This document shows, one piece after another, positions 49,463 through 60,678 of a DNA stretch of 64,000 nt. Every line of letters begins with the position of its first letter. Position 1 is the first letter of the stretch. The position numbers and the translations under genes are program-made. The notes under the pieces were generated by a model. That model was not told where the DNA came from and made no database searches. It saw only the letters and a program-made list of their open reading frames with translations. This DNA is from Lutraria lutraria. Its lineage: Eukaryota; Mollusca; Bivalvia; Venerida; Mactridae. The stretch is taken from assembly GCA_964023205.1 (NCBI GenBank), contig OZ026841.1:30890399-30954398 (forward strand), in the 5' to 3' direction.

Positions 49463-50010
49463 TTTTACAAGCTTATTCACAACCTAATCAATAGTACAAT
49501 ACACATACAAATCAAATAAACGAGCATTTCTTCGTGTTTACTTTTCAATATATTTTATGAAAACGAAATACATGTCACAAATAAATATTACATACCACGT
49601 TTGTTGAAATATGGAACACGTACTAACTTACAAAACAAAACCCAAATGTAAAATCTTTATGCCATTCCTTGTGTTTTACTGGGCTCTATAATGCGGTTAC
49701 CTGCGTTAATGATTTCATATTCACTCAAGCTTGTCTTGAACAGCTGTTAAGAAATATGATTGGTCGAGGCTTAATTTTCTTTATCCCTATAAACGCTCAC
49801 CCAGAAGCTCGTGTTTCGGATAAACCGTTTTTTTTCGTGTAGTGGTATGTTTAAAGTTACACGGATTTATCATAGCCTAGGGCACTTAATTACTACCGAG
49901 TTGAAACTACAATAACAAGTATACAATGCTTACTTACCTACCTAGCTATACAGATTACATGTACAAAAAAACTCACAGCCATATAACTTTAAATAACCCA
50001 GCTCTGATAC

Positions 50011-50168
50011 ATAGGTAACTGTATCATGAATAGATTATATATATAAAAAATAAAAAAAACACTATTTATCAATATGTTAACATATTAATAAATATAATGA
50101 TTTTTTTTTAATCAGTATTTACTTTTTTATTCGTTCATTTATAATATATTCATGATACAGTTACCTGT
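50011..50168. mobile_element. 158-bp TIR element with 10-bp target duplication
   Basis: The left end GGTAACTGTATCATGAATA is exactly mirrored at the right. GCTCTGATAC directly flanks both ends (50001-50010, 50169-50178). The core is AT-rich. A 9-10-bp duplication would suit Mutator-like transposition, but no family is recognised. Confidence 0.9.
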
Positions 50169-50783
50169 GCTCTGATACTTATAAATTATTGACCTTGCAA
50201 CAAAATAAAATATTACGCATCCGCAATTTAAGTCATTTTTTACAGACTTGACAAAGGGTCGGACCGTCCATTGTTCGGAAATGGATGGAAACGACAATGC
50301 ATCTACAAATCAGTTAATTAAACCCTCGAACATTTCGTGAATCGGAAATTCTTGCTATCCATCTCAGACAACATGAATAACAATTAATACGATATGCCTT
50401 TGACAGCACTGCAGTCAGTACTTTGAAATGTCTCAATGATTACTCACACATGCCTCACTTACATCAGTGAATAGTGATATAAAGTGAATCATGAAAAATT
50501 GACTGGTGTATTAGGCCTAAAAATGTTTGTTTCAGGTTATGTAAACCCGACCTACCGTAATTTCCCCCGCGACCCTAGATTTTTTCATTGGGCTGGAGGA
50601 ACAGCACACCAATTTCTCACATTTTCCACACGCTTTTTATAGCGCAACAAAGCACCGACCTATCAACCTTAGTTATAATGAGTACTTAACCAGAAACAAA
50701 CATAATGTTTTTCGTTTCATTTAACGATAAGACCGTTGCAAAAGTGTTACAGAATTACAACCGAATTTAACGTTAATATACTG

Positions 50784-51310
50784 AGGCCGTATTTATAAAA
50801 CTTCTTAATTTAAGATTTTCTTAATTTTTTACTGAAATACCGTAAATCTGATCATTTAGTACTTAAATTTGAAAAATATATATAAGTGTTATTCATAAAT
50901 GATACATGTATTACCTTAATTTTCAGACAACTTAAATATCGACTTATTTGAAGATACTATAGTAGCTAAAACGTTATCATAAATTTATTTTGTTTACCGA
51001 ATCACCAACTGGACAGATATACAGAGGGAGCTAGATTCTAAATATATTGCACGTTATAAGTCTATTCATAATTCATCACCAATGTTTCGAAGAATACAAT
51101 CATGCTCAAAAGTTTACTTTTGGTTTCAACAGTCTAAATAACATTAAAGTAACCGGCTTCGTGACTGTCTTTTTTAAAGACATTTCTTGTTGAATTAAGA
51201 ATGTTCTTAACTAAGATATTTCTGAAGCCCGTTCTGAAGCACTTATATTTGATTTCTCTATTTTTACCAAGTTTTAAAACATAATTGAGATGTTTTATAA
51301 ATACGGGCCC
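50784..51310. mobile_element. MITE with GGCCCGTATTTATAAAAC ends
   Basis: GAGGCCGTATTTATAAAACT on the left and a right end whose reverse complement is GGGCCCGTATTTATAAAACA. A TTCTTAA-like motif follows inside both ends. Widespread animal MITE type (recall-based). Confidence 0.75.
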
Positions 51311-51911
51311 TATAGTTCATTTAATATTTCAAGGATAACCCGTCTCAAGTTTTTTGTCTCGATAATCTTTCTAGGAATAGTAAAAGCTTGTGGTATATGA
51401 TGTTTGTCAATCTGTACAGAAATCAGTTCACGAGCTTCATCTATAAATATGATTCATAAAAATCGTTTGAGTTTAGAGTCAAATGGAACCAGTTTGCAGA
51501 GTAACTAAACCGTAATTTCTCTTCAATCGGGTATGATTTCGTTTCCATATAGTTATAACCAATTCGAGCTATGTTGGCCGTGAAGACATTAAACTTCAGA
51601 ATAGACCCCGAACGCAAATTTTCAATAAATATTTCGTCCTCAGGCAATTATGACGGATGAAATGAAATCTAAATATGGCATAGACAGAGACATGTGTGTG
51701 TGTTTATGATCTTGCTGTTACAAACTTTCTCAACGTGCTATTCCTCGCTTATAGAGTGAACAATTAAGAAAAATGTTTGTACAATGTAGTAGATGAAATT
51801 ACCGATTATAGTGCAAAATCAATGTCACGTGATACGTGTTAATATTCGGTAAATGTGCTTGTATGTTTACAGACAAGCAGTAGCATTCAACTGTATGAAT
51901 TGTAAAATAAC
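51311..51911. other. No supported gene
   Basis: A 68-codon minus-strand open frame at 51441-51647 has no ATG start, splice sites or recognisable motif, and is left as unsupported. Confidence 0.35.
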
Positions 51912-52410
51912 CATTCTCAAATCCAAACAGCTTGAATCTCGAACATTCAAATCTCCAGATCTAAACACTCTGCACTCAAACGCTAGCTCTCAAATCTCAG
52001 TACTCAAATCCTGACTCTAATCTCTCCACACTTAAATCTCAGTACTCAAATCCTGACTCTAAACTCTCCACACTCAAATCTCAGTACTCAAATCCTGACT
52101 CTAATCTCTCCACACTCAAATCTCTGCACTCAAGCCCTAGCTGTCAAATCACTGCACTCATGCATATCTTAGCTCTCAGATATCAGCACTCAAACCTGGC
52201 TCTCAAATATCAGCACTCAAATCCTAGCTCTCAAAGTTTAGCACTCATTTCCTGACTCTAAACTTTCCACACTCAGATACTGGCTCTATACTCTCGGCAC
52301 TCAAACCTTATAGCTCTCAAATCTCAGTACTCAAATCCTGACTCTAAACTCTCCGCACTCAAATATATAAGCACTCAAATCTTAGCTCGCATATCTCTGT
52401 ACTCAAATCC
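51912..52410. repeat. ~42-bp minisatellite, pyrimidine/A-rich
   Basis: Units of TCTCAGTACTCAAATCCTGA then CTCTAAACTCTCCACACTCA, themselves built from ~14-bp CTCAAATCTCAGCA words. The centre is regular and the ends degenerate. Confidence 0.9.
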
Positions 52411-53572
52411 TTTCATGTCAGATTTTATTCGTCTTAGGTAGGATCTCATTCTAATGTCGTGTCTGAGAACCGGTTCTTACATTTACCTTTTGTATACGGA
52501 TAGGGTTTAATTTTACACTGACTGTAAAGGTACGCTCGTCTTTAGAAAACTCGATCATCAAGCCGACTATTATCAACTGATTTGTTCGAATTATTGAAAC
52601 ATACCACCTGATACACATAACCATCTACATGTATGTATATATACTGACCCAAAGTGAGAACTTTATAATAACATAGAATTCAAAAGTTTATATTTTGTTG
52701 ATTAGTTTATATTAGGGGTTATTTCTTTTGTCTTCGAAGCTTCAGTGTCATAATTGTTTTCGTTGTATCTGTGTAATTTATTGGATGAAAATCAGTCAAT
52801 TTCACTGAAAAGATATCTTTCTAAAATAAGACTACTTTAATTTTAACATGGGGCTTAAAAGGATCGGAATGAAAATTTCTGAAAATTTAAAATGATCACA
52901 CAGCATTTGGAAACAAGAAATTACTGACTGCATACTTTAAAATCATCAATAATCAGTGTGACCTCAATTTTTTAGAATGCATTGCAGAATGCGTCGCATC
53001 ATTGAATTTACATATGGGCCGGGCCATGCCATGCGAAAATGTGTCTTAGGTCAATTTTTATCGAAAATGTGTTTTACATCAGATAGTAAAGTTCAATCTT
53101 TTGTCTTTATTTTCGTATTTTTTGTTTTGATTTCCGTCGAATAGTTACTTTTTATATTAAGAACAAACGAAGCACCGTCAGAATTTGAACATATTTTTTT
53201 AACGTCATGACCTTGGCGTTACGTCCAGACTAACGTATGAGTACTTCTTCTAAAACAACGTTTCCCAGGGATATTTTCGTTATTAAATGCTTTAAATTTG
53301 TAACTTATTGTACATTATCAATAAATAATGTAATATCATTTTATGTTAGGCAGACATAGATTTCTGAAACATTCTATTTACACCAAGCAGAACATACATC
53401 TATCAAACTACAAGTAGAACTACAGTTGTGTTAACCTATAATAAAACTTCCACACTTTATGTAGCCGTACAAAAAGAAATTATATAAACATATCAGAATA
53501 CATAATTAAAGTTCAAAGCGTTATGGTGAACATTTGCATTGTTATGCTTCATCTGGGTTGACATATTGAGAG
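52411..53572. other. AT-rich sequence, nothing recognised
   Basis: Downstream of the last exon of the 53.6-55.4-kb gene on the minus strand. No repeat or gene supported. Confidence 0.4.
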
Positions 53573-55426
53573 TTATTGGTATAAAAAAACATAAGAAGAA
53601 AGCAATGGACAATTATTTTGATTTATCACTTGGTGAAAATCATTTTGCACAATATCCATATATACATGTATATTTAAAAGCTCATCAGGCCTTGGACATG
53701 TGACATCCTGGCATTCTGTCCTCACAAGCGGTCTGACAGTCTTATACAGATATCTATGGCGTTCAGTTGACATCTTTGCTGGCTGACAAATCGTTGGGCG
53801 TGTCGCGGTGTCAACTTGTGCTCCTGTGGCCATGATCATTTTCCTCTCAAGGACTGTGTCATCAACACAGGCTTTATCCAACACAGAGCCAGGCTCAAGT
53901 CTTCGTTAAGTAGAAGTGATGATAACCTGATATATAAATATGTTAAGTTACCTGACATTGATTTGATAAGAATAAGAATAGTACTTGTTGATAGTCATAT
54001 TACTATTTATCGACATGTGAATCATAATTTCAATACTTTAAAAAGATGTACGTCTAAACACACTAAATATCACCATACGCGTACTCTTCAGACTTGTTTA
54101 CGCGTACGTAAACAATGTCATCTCCTAACAATATTTATGGATCTCGTATTTATTGTTAAAATTAATACTAATTTAACATGACAAACATTACAATACGAAG
54201 TTTTATTGCTAAATATGAACTAATACAGTATTGTTACCTTCGATACCTTTCAACGGTTTGAATTTTAATGAAAGGAAACTCTTCCAATCTCTCCACACCA
54301 ACGTTGGCTCATTGTCATTATTGGGATAGGTCACCGCCACATTGCTGTGTGCACTTCGGTTTACTACAGAAGCTAGTTCTTTTAGTGAGTCCACATCGGA
54401 TCGTCGATGTAACTTCTTGACGAAACCAAAGCAACCGTCAACACAGCACCTGATATTAAATTAGGATTGTAATGAATGAAATGTGTCATGTATTCCGTTC
54501 ATATTTTGTATCACTAAGACGATGGTATAATTATTTAAGTTCAACAGTTTAATTACAGCAAATTTAGCTTTGATTAATATTTTAGGAAATGATACAGAAA
54601 GTTATATACATGTGCATTCTTTAACAGTTTTTAACCATGGTCATTTTAGGTGAAAAACATCGTCTATTCAGATCTAGCATTTTAATTTGCAAATGGATCA
54701 TGACATGTATATCATGAAAGTGATGTTTAAGTTTATTTCACTAACCTTGTATGACCGGACACTTGCATATGAAGATCAATACCTTCATGCAGCCCTTGAA
54801 TAGTTCTCCAACTCAGATATGCAAGCATAAATCTGTTCTTATTTTGCCCTGAAAGATTTCATGTTATGACAGGTTAAACTACATTGATAAAGAAAGACCA
54901 GTATTATTATATTATAAGCTTGAGGTTAGAAAGAATGGTGCTATGTAAAAAGGTACATTAAGTATGTTTATTTTCAATTTGCCATATAGTATACTACAGT
55001 GAAGTTCTTCTATTAAGACAGCCCTTCGGACCGCCATGAAGTGGTCTTAATTTTAAGTCGGTCTTAATAGATAACAATATTAATATGTAGTTCAACTGTT
55101 CTGTTACTTGATTGTGTGTATACTTGTATTTTTGCATCTATTTTCTTCATACTGTTTATGTACTTCCAGTAGTAAAAAAATACTGATCAGTGAACATTTG
55201 TCAATGAGTGATTTCATGGTCCCCTGGTAGCAAAGAAAGTCGGACATTAATCAAATTGTATCACATAATTCTAACACCATCAAACTGTTATGTAAACAAA
55301 ATGGCTTACTTACCTCCACAGTTATCACAATGAAGAGATATATGCTTTTCACCATGTGAATAAAACGTTAGAGCATGATCTAACATACTCGAGCATTTGG
55401 TCCATGGGTAGCTGAACCGTCTGGTC
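53573..55426 (-). pseudogene. DUF7869-like gene, four exons, two frameshifts
   Basis: Exons on the minus strand: 55426-55314, 54848-54746, 54449-54238 and 53926-53573, each bounded by AG...GT with matching phases. Joined reading: HGPNA, SMLDHALTFYSHGEKHISLH, then CDNCGGQNKNRFMLAYLSWRT, then DLHMQVSGHTRCCVDGCFGF, KKLHRRSDVDSLKEL, WRDWKSF and FKPLKGIEGYHHF, then ERHRYLYKTVRPLVRTE and CPRP. The DNC.GQNKN motif, GHT..DGCFG, WRDW..F and YHHF match the metazoan family I know as DUF7869, often transposon-associated; its biochemical role is unknown. One base is missing after HGPNA (about 55380) and one extra T lies near 53899 (after LTKT), both disrupting the frame, so this is probably a pseudogene unless they are assembly errors. 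Upstream exons were not found. Intron 55313-54849 contains a small CTATTAAGAC inverted repeat (55016-55072). Confidence 0.72.
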
Positions 55427-55559
55427 CTGCAAAATAGTCAGATCAGAAAATATATATACAAGTATAGTATAGCGTTGTATGAGCGCGTTAGGAATACGTT
55501 GCTATTCTAACAGTAGTGCATTTTGGAGGTCATTTAATTATGGTATCAATTTGAAGACT

Positions 55560-56100
55560 GGACCAGGCCTTTCGATCCAATTATTCATCCCAGTCTGTGT
55601 ATTCTATGGGGTTCATGTCCGGGATAAAGCGGACCAAGCCCCGGGAAGACGTTAATGTTATTCTGAACAATGGATGTTGTGGTTATATGCGCCGTGTGAG
55701 ACCTTGCATTGTCGTGCTGAAAAATGCTAGGTCCGTTATGTTGCATGAATAATATCAGTGAGTTGTTTCAAAAATTGATGTAACGCTGAGCATTGGCATT
55801 TCCTGGGATATTGACAACATTGACTCCTCTTGTTGTCTGGGGGGCACAAAAATACATGGTTCGATTGCGTATGTGTCATTCGAGTGACGATTTACTGTGT
55901 ACTGACATGACAAACTCCGATTGTAACAGATCCCACTTTAAAAATGGCCCCACGTACGCTTTTTAGGTTTGTATGCCGTTTGCGCACTCGTAACATGCAA
56001 TCATGATTGACTATCATCCTATAGATGTCCACCTGTAAGCATGTCATGCATCTTGATAACACATGTTCCGACCCACTGTGTGAATACATGTATTTAGATT
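55560..56100 (-). pseudogene. Tc1-like transposase remnant
   Basis: Minus-strand pieces in several frames: GSVTIGV, then NANAQRYIN, then FQHDNARSHTAH with the second catalytic Asp (about 55705-55720), then PDMNPIEYTDWDE with the third acidic region (about 55575-55625). Order and spacing follow a Tc1 transposase, but the N-terminus is missing and frames are broken. It is distinct in sequence from the copy at 22-1009. The upstream part is shared with 2427-2620. Confidence 0.8.
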
Positions 56101-56258
56101 CAGTATAATCTCTCCGAAGCAACACCCTTTGGTGGTTATGTTGTTGTAGAGAGGCTGATGCTTTAGAAAGGTTAAATTGATATATAGTGGGGAAAATCAT
56201 GCTGTCATTGAAGGGAGGGGGATGCTCAAGAGAGGGCTTCACTGGGGAGGTTGTACTG
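56101..56258. mobile_element. Pogo/Tigger-like MITE copy
   Basis: CAGTATAATCTCTCCGAAGC opens and CACTGGGGAGGTTGTACTG closes, with TA to the right. It adjoins the Tc1 remnant at the same boundary as at 2426/2427. Confidence 0.75.
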
Positions 56259-56469
56259 TAAACATCTGTCAACATTTACATCTGTAAATGATCAACATAT
56301 TATGATATAAAAGTGTATATATATAATGAACGATTTTCTAGTATTTTCTAGTGTAATATCCTAAATAAAATTTTACCATTTAAAGGGAAGCTAATCTAGC
56401 ACAACAAATATACACGAATTGCTTCCCTTGTGTACCGTTTATAAAGTGATGTAGATGAACTGCTGAGTT

Positions 56470-57060
56470 GTTAGACATTTATTGGCTAAATGCGCATTGT
56501 ACTTGTAATGAATGATCCTATTTCTTTATACCCCTTCATGTCTACATAAATCGTAATTCTTTTTCTTTTAATTATAGATTTTTTGTAATATTAATTTTGT
56601 AGGTATGACTTGATACCGGAAAGGGCTCGTTAATTTTTAGTTAATGCATTTTTTCAAAATATTTCTTTATCATTTAATTCGTTTTTCAATGAAAATACGT
56701 ATTTGACAAAAGTGTGTAAAAATCTTCATTTCAAAGCATTTTGTGAATAATTATATTAAGTGCACTCATTTGACTGATCGGAACTTTGAGGACTTGACAT
56801 GCTCGGAAAGGACGCGTATATTCTTAATTGATTATTTTTTCTAAACATTTTTATGTCATTTCATTTTTCATAGAAAAAAATTTTTTTGGCCAAGTAGTAT
56901 TACAATATATATTTTAAAAAATCATTTTGTGGATAATTTACAACCGTCAGTGCACGCACTCGGCTGATAGGAATGAAAGGACATAAACGCTATCGGAAAG
57001 GATTCGTTTATTCTTCATAATTATTGCATAATTTTTCAAGGCCTCATAATTTCATAAGAC
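56470..57060. repeat. Diverged tandem repeat, ~188-bp period
   Basis: CGGAAAGG followed by CG and TATTCTT-like words occurs at 56617, 56804 and 56994. Between them the order of AT-rich words and GTGCACTCATTTGACTGAT-like words is preserved. Confidence 0.65.
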
Positions 57061-57709
57061 TATAATTTTATAACCTTTTCTATCACCATTTCCAACTCGT
57101 GCGTTCTGTACAATCGCCAATCAACATTACTTTACCTTGCACTCGGACATCATCATCAAACAAAAAAATTATACGACATTGCAACTTCTTTCATATTAAT
57201 GTTAGCCTGCACAAACCTAAAAACACAGTTTATCATTAAGATAGTATTCGATCGCGATCCTTGATCGAAAATCGAATTTTCTCCGATTGTTCTGAACTTT
57301 TGCACAATGATAGTATAGCATGTTCTTCGCCAATTGTTTTCGTTTTATTTTTTAAAATTCGATTTTTGACGCATGACGTCTGGGAAAGGTCGCATACTAC
57401 TTTAATAGCAACTTTTAAAATATAATCTTTGTTTATGTATAATTTTGTTCATCATTCCACATATATAATATGAAAAGTTTTCATCATGCAGTTATCGATA
57501 CCAATCATTGTTTATAAAGCATGTTTATCAATATGTCCTTACTGTTTTTTCATTACTGTGTGCTTCATTTGTAAAATATTTCATTTGTCATTGTCACGTG
57601 TATATATTTGGATGTATGTAATCATTCACATGATAATGAAGTTTAAATAAATATATATATTTATACATGTATGTTTATATCTCATGCGAGTGATTTAATA
57701 TATTTTATT

Positions 57710-57900
57710 GTTTAGAATGGACATCCAGTAGGGGTAGGTGACATAATTAATATATATTTTACTGTTTAAAATGGACATCCAGTAAGGGTAGGTGACTTAA
57801 TTTAACGTAATTTCAATGGATATCCAGTGAAAGTAGGTGACTTAAAATTTAGAGTATGTTACAGTTTAAAATGTACATATAACTTGAACTAAATTCAATA
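57710..57900. repeat. ~60-bp minisatellite, interrupted by a SINE
   Basis: Unit: ACTGTTTAAAATGGACATCC then AGTAAGGGTAGGTGACTTAA. It resumes after the SINE at about 58238-58310 (GGACATCCAGTAAGG). Confidence 0.85.
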
Positions 57901-57924
57901 TATTCTTCCGTTTAAAACTGACAG

Positions 57925-58237
57925 AGCCCGCCCGGCTAGCTCAGTGCCGGTTAGAGCGTTTGTCTGATGGTCGAGAGTTGTAAGTTTTAATCCCGGGCAA
58001 GGCTTACACTGTCCATGACAAATTTGACTGAAGATATTACATCCTAAGTTAAAGTGTCGCCCGCCTCTAAATTATGTGGGATAGCTTGGCAGAAGCTAAA
58101 TTACGAATATAATGTGGTTAGTACTGGTTATATGGCCTAAATGAAGTCCAGAAGAGCTTGTTTAGGATAACTGCCCGCACGATATGACTGAAATAATGTT
58201 GAAAAAGGCGTAAAACCAGATGAAACAAACAAACAAA
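57925..58237 (+). mobile_element. tRNA-derived SINE, full length
   Basis: Head GCCCGCCCGGCTAGCTCAGT then GCCGGTTAGAGCG (A box) and TTTTAATCCCGGG (decayed B box). Body: ATTATGTGGGATAGCTTGGC and GGTTAGTACTGG. Tail: GTTGAAAAAGGCGTAAAACC then (AAAC)n. Flanks AAACTGACA and AAACGGACA (one mismatch) look like the target duplication inside the minisatellite. Confidence 0.88.
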
Positions 58238-58430
58238 ACGGACATCCAGTAAGGGAATGTGTCTTAATTTGATACATTTTACTGTTAAAATTTAAGTAGA
58301 CATCCAGTTACAAACCTCCCGTGCAATGCAGCCGAAAGAACGAACTTTTATTTGTGTCGTGGTGATGGAGACTGGAGAAGCTTGTAGCTTTAAAAAATAT
58401 AACAGACAATGAGTTGTCGTAATATGGCTT

Positions 58431-58586
58431 TTATTGTAGAAAGCCGTAACATCATGATTAAAACACAGTAACATATATTTTTTAAACTATCTGGCTGAAA
58501 AACCTGCCTTATTGTAGAAAGCCGTAACATCATGTTTAAAACACAGTAACATATATTTTTTAAACTATCTGGCTGAAAAACCTGCC
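58431..58586. repeat. Two tandem copies of a 78-bp unit
   Basis: TTATTGTAGAAAGCCGTAAC begins each copy (58431 and 58509). They differ at about one base, so the duplication is very recent. Confidence 0.97.
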
Positions 58587-58624
58587 AAACACAGTAACAT
58601 ATAGAACAATAATTATGAAACTAT

Positions 58625-58790
58625 AAAACTAAATCAAGCGGTAAGCTTGGGTAAACCATACAAAAGTAAATATGAAACTTTAACAACTATATCAAGCAAT
58701 ACGCTTGGGTAAACCATACTTAAGTATATATGGAACTTTTTAAAACTACAGGTATCACAAGCAGTAAGCTTGGGCAGCATACAACAGTGC
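58625..58790. repeat. ~60-bp tandem repeat, three diverged units
   Basis: ATCAAGCGGTAAGCTTGGG, ATCAAGCAATACGCTTGGG and CACAAGCAGTAAGCTTGGG recur at about 60-bp intervals. Confidence 0.75.
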
Positions 58791-58797
58791 ATATGAC

Positions 58798-60034
58798 ATA
58801 TATCGCTCACATGCCATCAGTGTTCACTCATTAAAACATTGTTTTGAACATGTGACCTAGTTTTAGACCCTAGATGACCCATGTTAAAACTTGAAGACAC
58901 AATCAAAATTTGACATCTACAGTGTTAACAAAGTTTTCCTAATATTTGACCTGGTGACCTAGTTTTTGACCCCAAATGACCTATGTTCGAATTTGTCTTA
59001 CGTATTATTAAGACAAACATTCTGACAAGGATCGATAAAGATACAATCAAAATTTGACATGTTAACAAAGATTTCCTAAGATTTGACCTCGTGACCTAAT
59101 TTTTGACCCTATGTGACTCAAATTTGAACTTGTCCTTAATATCATTAAGACGAACAATCTGACAAGGTTTGGCCAATATCCAATTAAATGACATTTAGAG
59201 CTTTTACAAGGTTTTTACCTAAGATTTGACCTGGTGACCCAGTTTTGACCCCGGTTGACCCATGTTCGACATTGACCCACATATCATTGAGGCAAACATT
59301 CTGACAAGGTTTGGTGAAGATCCAATCAAAACTGTGACATCTACAGTGTTAACAAAGTTTTCCTAATATTTGACCTGGTGACCTAGTTTTTGACCCCAGA
59401 TGACCCATATTTGTACTTGACGGTTATATCATTTAAACAAACAATTTGACAAAATTTGGTGAAGATCCAATTATAACTGGGAAATCTACAGTGTAACATG
59501 TTTTTTTATAAGATTTGACCTAACGACCTAGTTTTTGACCCAAGATGACCCATGTTCAACCTCATCCAAGATATTATGAAGACAAACACTCTGAAAAGGT
59601 TTCATGATGATCCAATCAAAACAGTGACTTCTAGAGTGTACACAAGGTTTTCCAGCAATTTGTCCTAGTGACCTAGTTTTTGACCGGAAATGACCTATTA
59701 TCAGATTTGACCTACATATTATTGAAATAAACATTCTGACAAAGTTTCATGAAGATCCAATATAAACAGTGATTTCTAGAGTGTTCACAAGGTTATCCCT
59801 TATTTGGCCATGGTGACCCAAACGGCCCAATATCGAAGTCGTCCGAGATAGTGTCGATATGTATAAGATATATAAGTCCTTGATATTAACATTCTGATCC
59901 AGTTTTGCGAAAATTGAGCTAAAAATGTGGTCCATAGTGTGTTCACAAGGCACGATGCACACCGCACGACGCAAAACGCCGGACGAAGACTGATCAGAAA
60001 AGATCACCCTGTCACTTTGTGACATGTGAACAGG
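58798..60034 (+). mobile_element. Element with ~145-bp tandem core, 8 units
   Basis: The start ATATCGCTCACATG and end CACTTTGTGACATGTGA match, inverted, the two ends of the copy at 63378-63905. The core unit carries TGACCTGGTGACCTAGTTTT then TGACCCCAGATGACCC, and AGACAAACATTCTGACAAGG. First two spacings are about 113 and 127 bp, the rest 141-145. Dispersed bivalve repeat with variable core number (recall-based). Some units contain TGACCT-NN-TGACCT. Confidence 0.85.
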
Positions 60035-60088
60035 TTAATAAAATCTCGTCCGTCAGTACTTTAAGTACTTTGATTATCAAATGCAATG

Positions 60089-60120
60089 AACTGGTTCCCG
60101 CTTGTCAATTGGAACCAGTT
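60089..60120. repeat. 10-bp-stem hairpin
   Basis: AACTGGTTCC, a 12-nt loop, then GGAACCAGTT. Confidence 0.8.
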
Positions 60121-60164
60121 GAAGAGTTATGATTAAAGTCCAAATCAGTGCGAATTTTGTTTAG

Positions 60165-60202
60165 CCAATGAAATATGTGCTTTCATGCTTTGATTAGCCA
60201 AT
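60165..60202 (+). promoter_or_regulatory. Two NF-Y-type CCAAT boxes, possible promoter
   Basis: AGCCAATGA (CCAAT 60165-60169) and AGCCAATCA (CCAAT 60198-60202) lie 33 bp apart, 45-80 bp upstream of an ATG in good context. Tandem CCAAT spacing of this size is typical of NF-Y promoters. No TATA box is visible. Confidence 0.3.
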
Positions 60203-60246
60203 CATGTAGCACAATACAAAGGCACTTAGGTAGATTTTAATACATA

Positions 60247-60313
60247 ATGGCTGCCCCCATTAGCAAGCATCTGACATTTTCCAAATTGTCAACTTTTCAT
60301 AGAATCTTTGGAG
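60247..60313 (+). CDS. Candidate first coding exon, function unknown
   Basis: ACATAATGGCTGCC gives an ATG with A at -3 and G at +4. The frame reads MAAPISKHLTFSKLSTFHRI then FG, with no acidic residue, and ends GGAG before GTAAAT, a fair donor. Basic, hydroxyl-rich composition would suit a mitochondrial presequence. No downstream exon could be matched in the remaining 3.7 kb, and a 67-bp exon can arise by chance. Confidence 0.28.
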
Positions 60314-60678
60314 GTAAATTTCAACATTCTATTTAAAAAACCTTGGATCGTTGGTGGTTTGGTACAACTTTCTCACTTTTTGCTATAATACGTTTTTATT
60401 TCATGTGGCGGACACTGGTTTTGTTTAATGCGAATTTCAAGGTTGTTGCCTGTTGGGTAGACTGTTCAAAATGAAGACAGAAGTTATATTGCAAGTATTG
60501 GTCATCGGTGATTGAACATCTAATAAATCAAGAAGACCGTATCGATACGTTAAATGAACTGTTACATCCCAAATTTATAAATTAACAAACTGAACCATAA
60601 TTTTGTGAAGTTTAATTTATAAATCCAGCAAGACTGTACCTAGCCACGGTTGAAGGTCTTTGACAGTAAAGTATTAAG

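Noticed and set aside
51441..51647. 68-codon minus-strand frame with protein-like composition
   Set aside because: No ATG, acceptor or donor in a suitable place and no recognised motif.
58300..58400. Possible upstream exon of the DUF7869-like gene (SPVSITTTQIKVRSFGC)
   Set aside because: It loosely resembles the family's TPRKCGIFGV segment, but the alignment needs gaps and the following conserved residues are missing.
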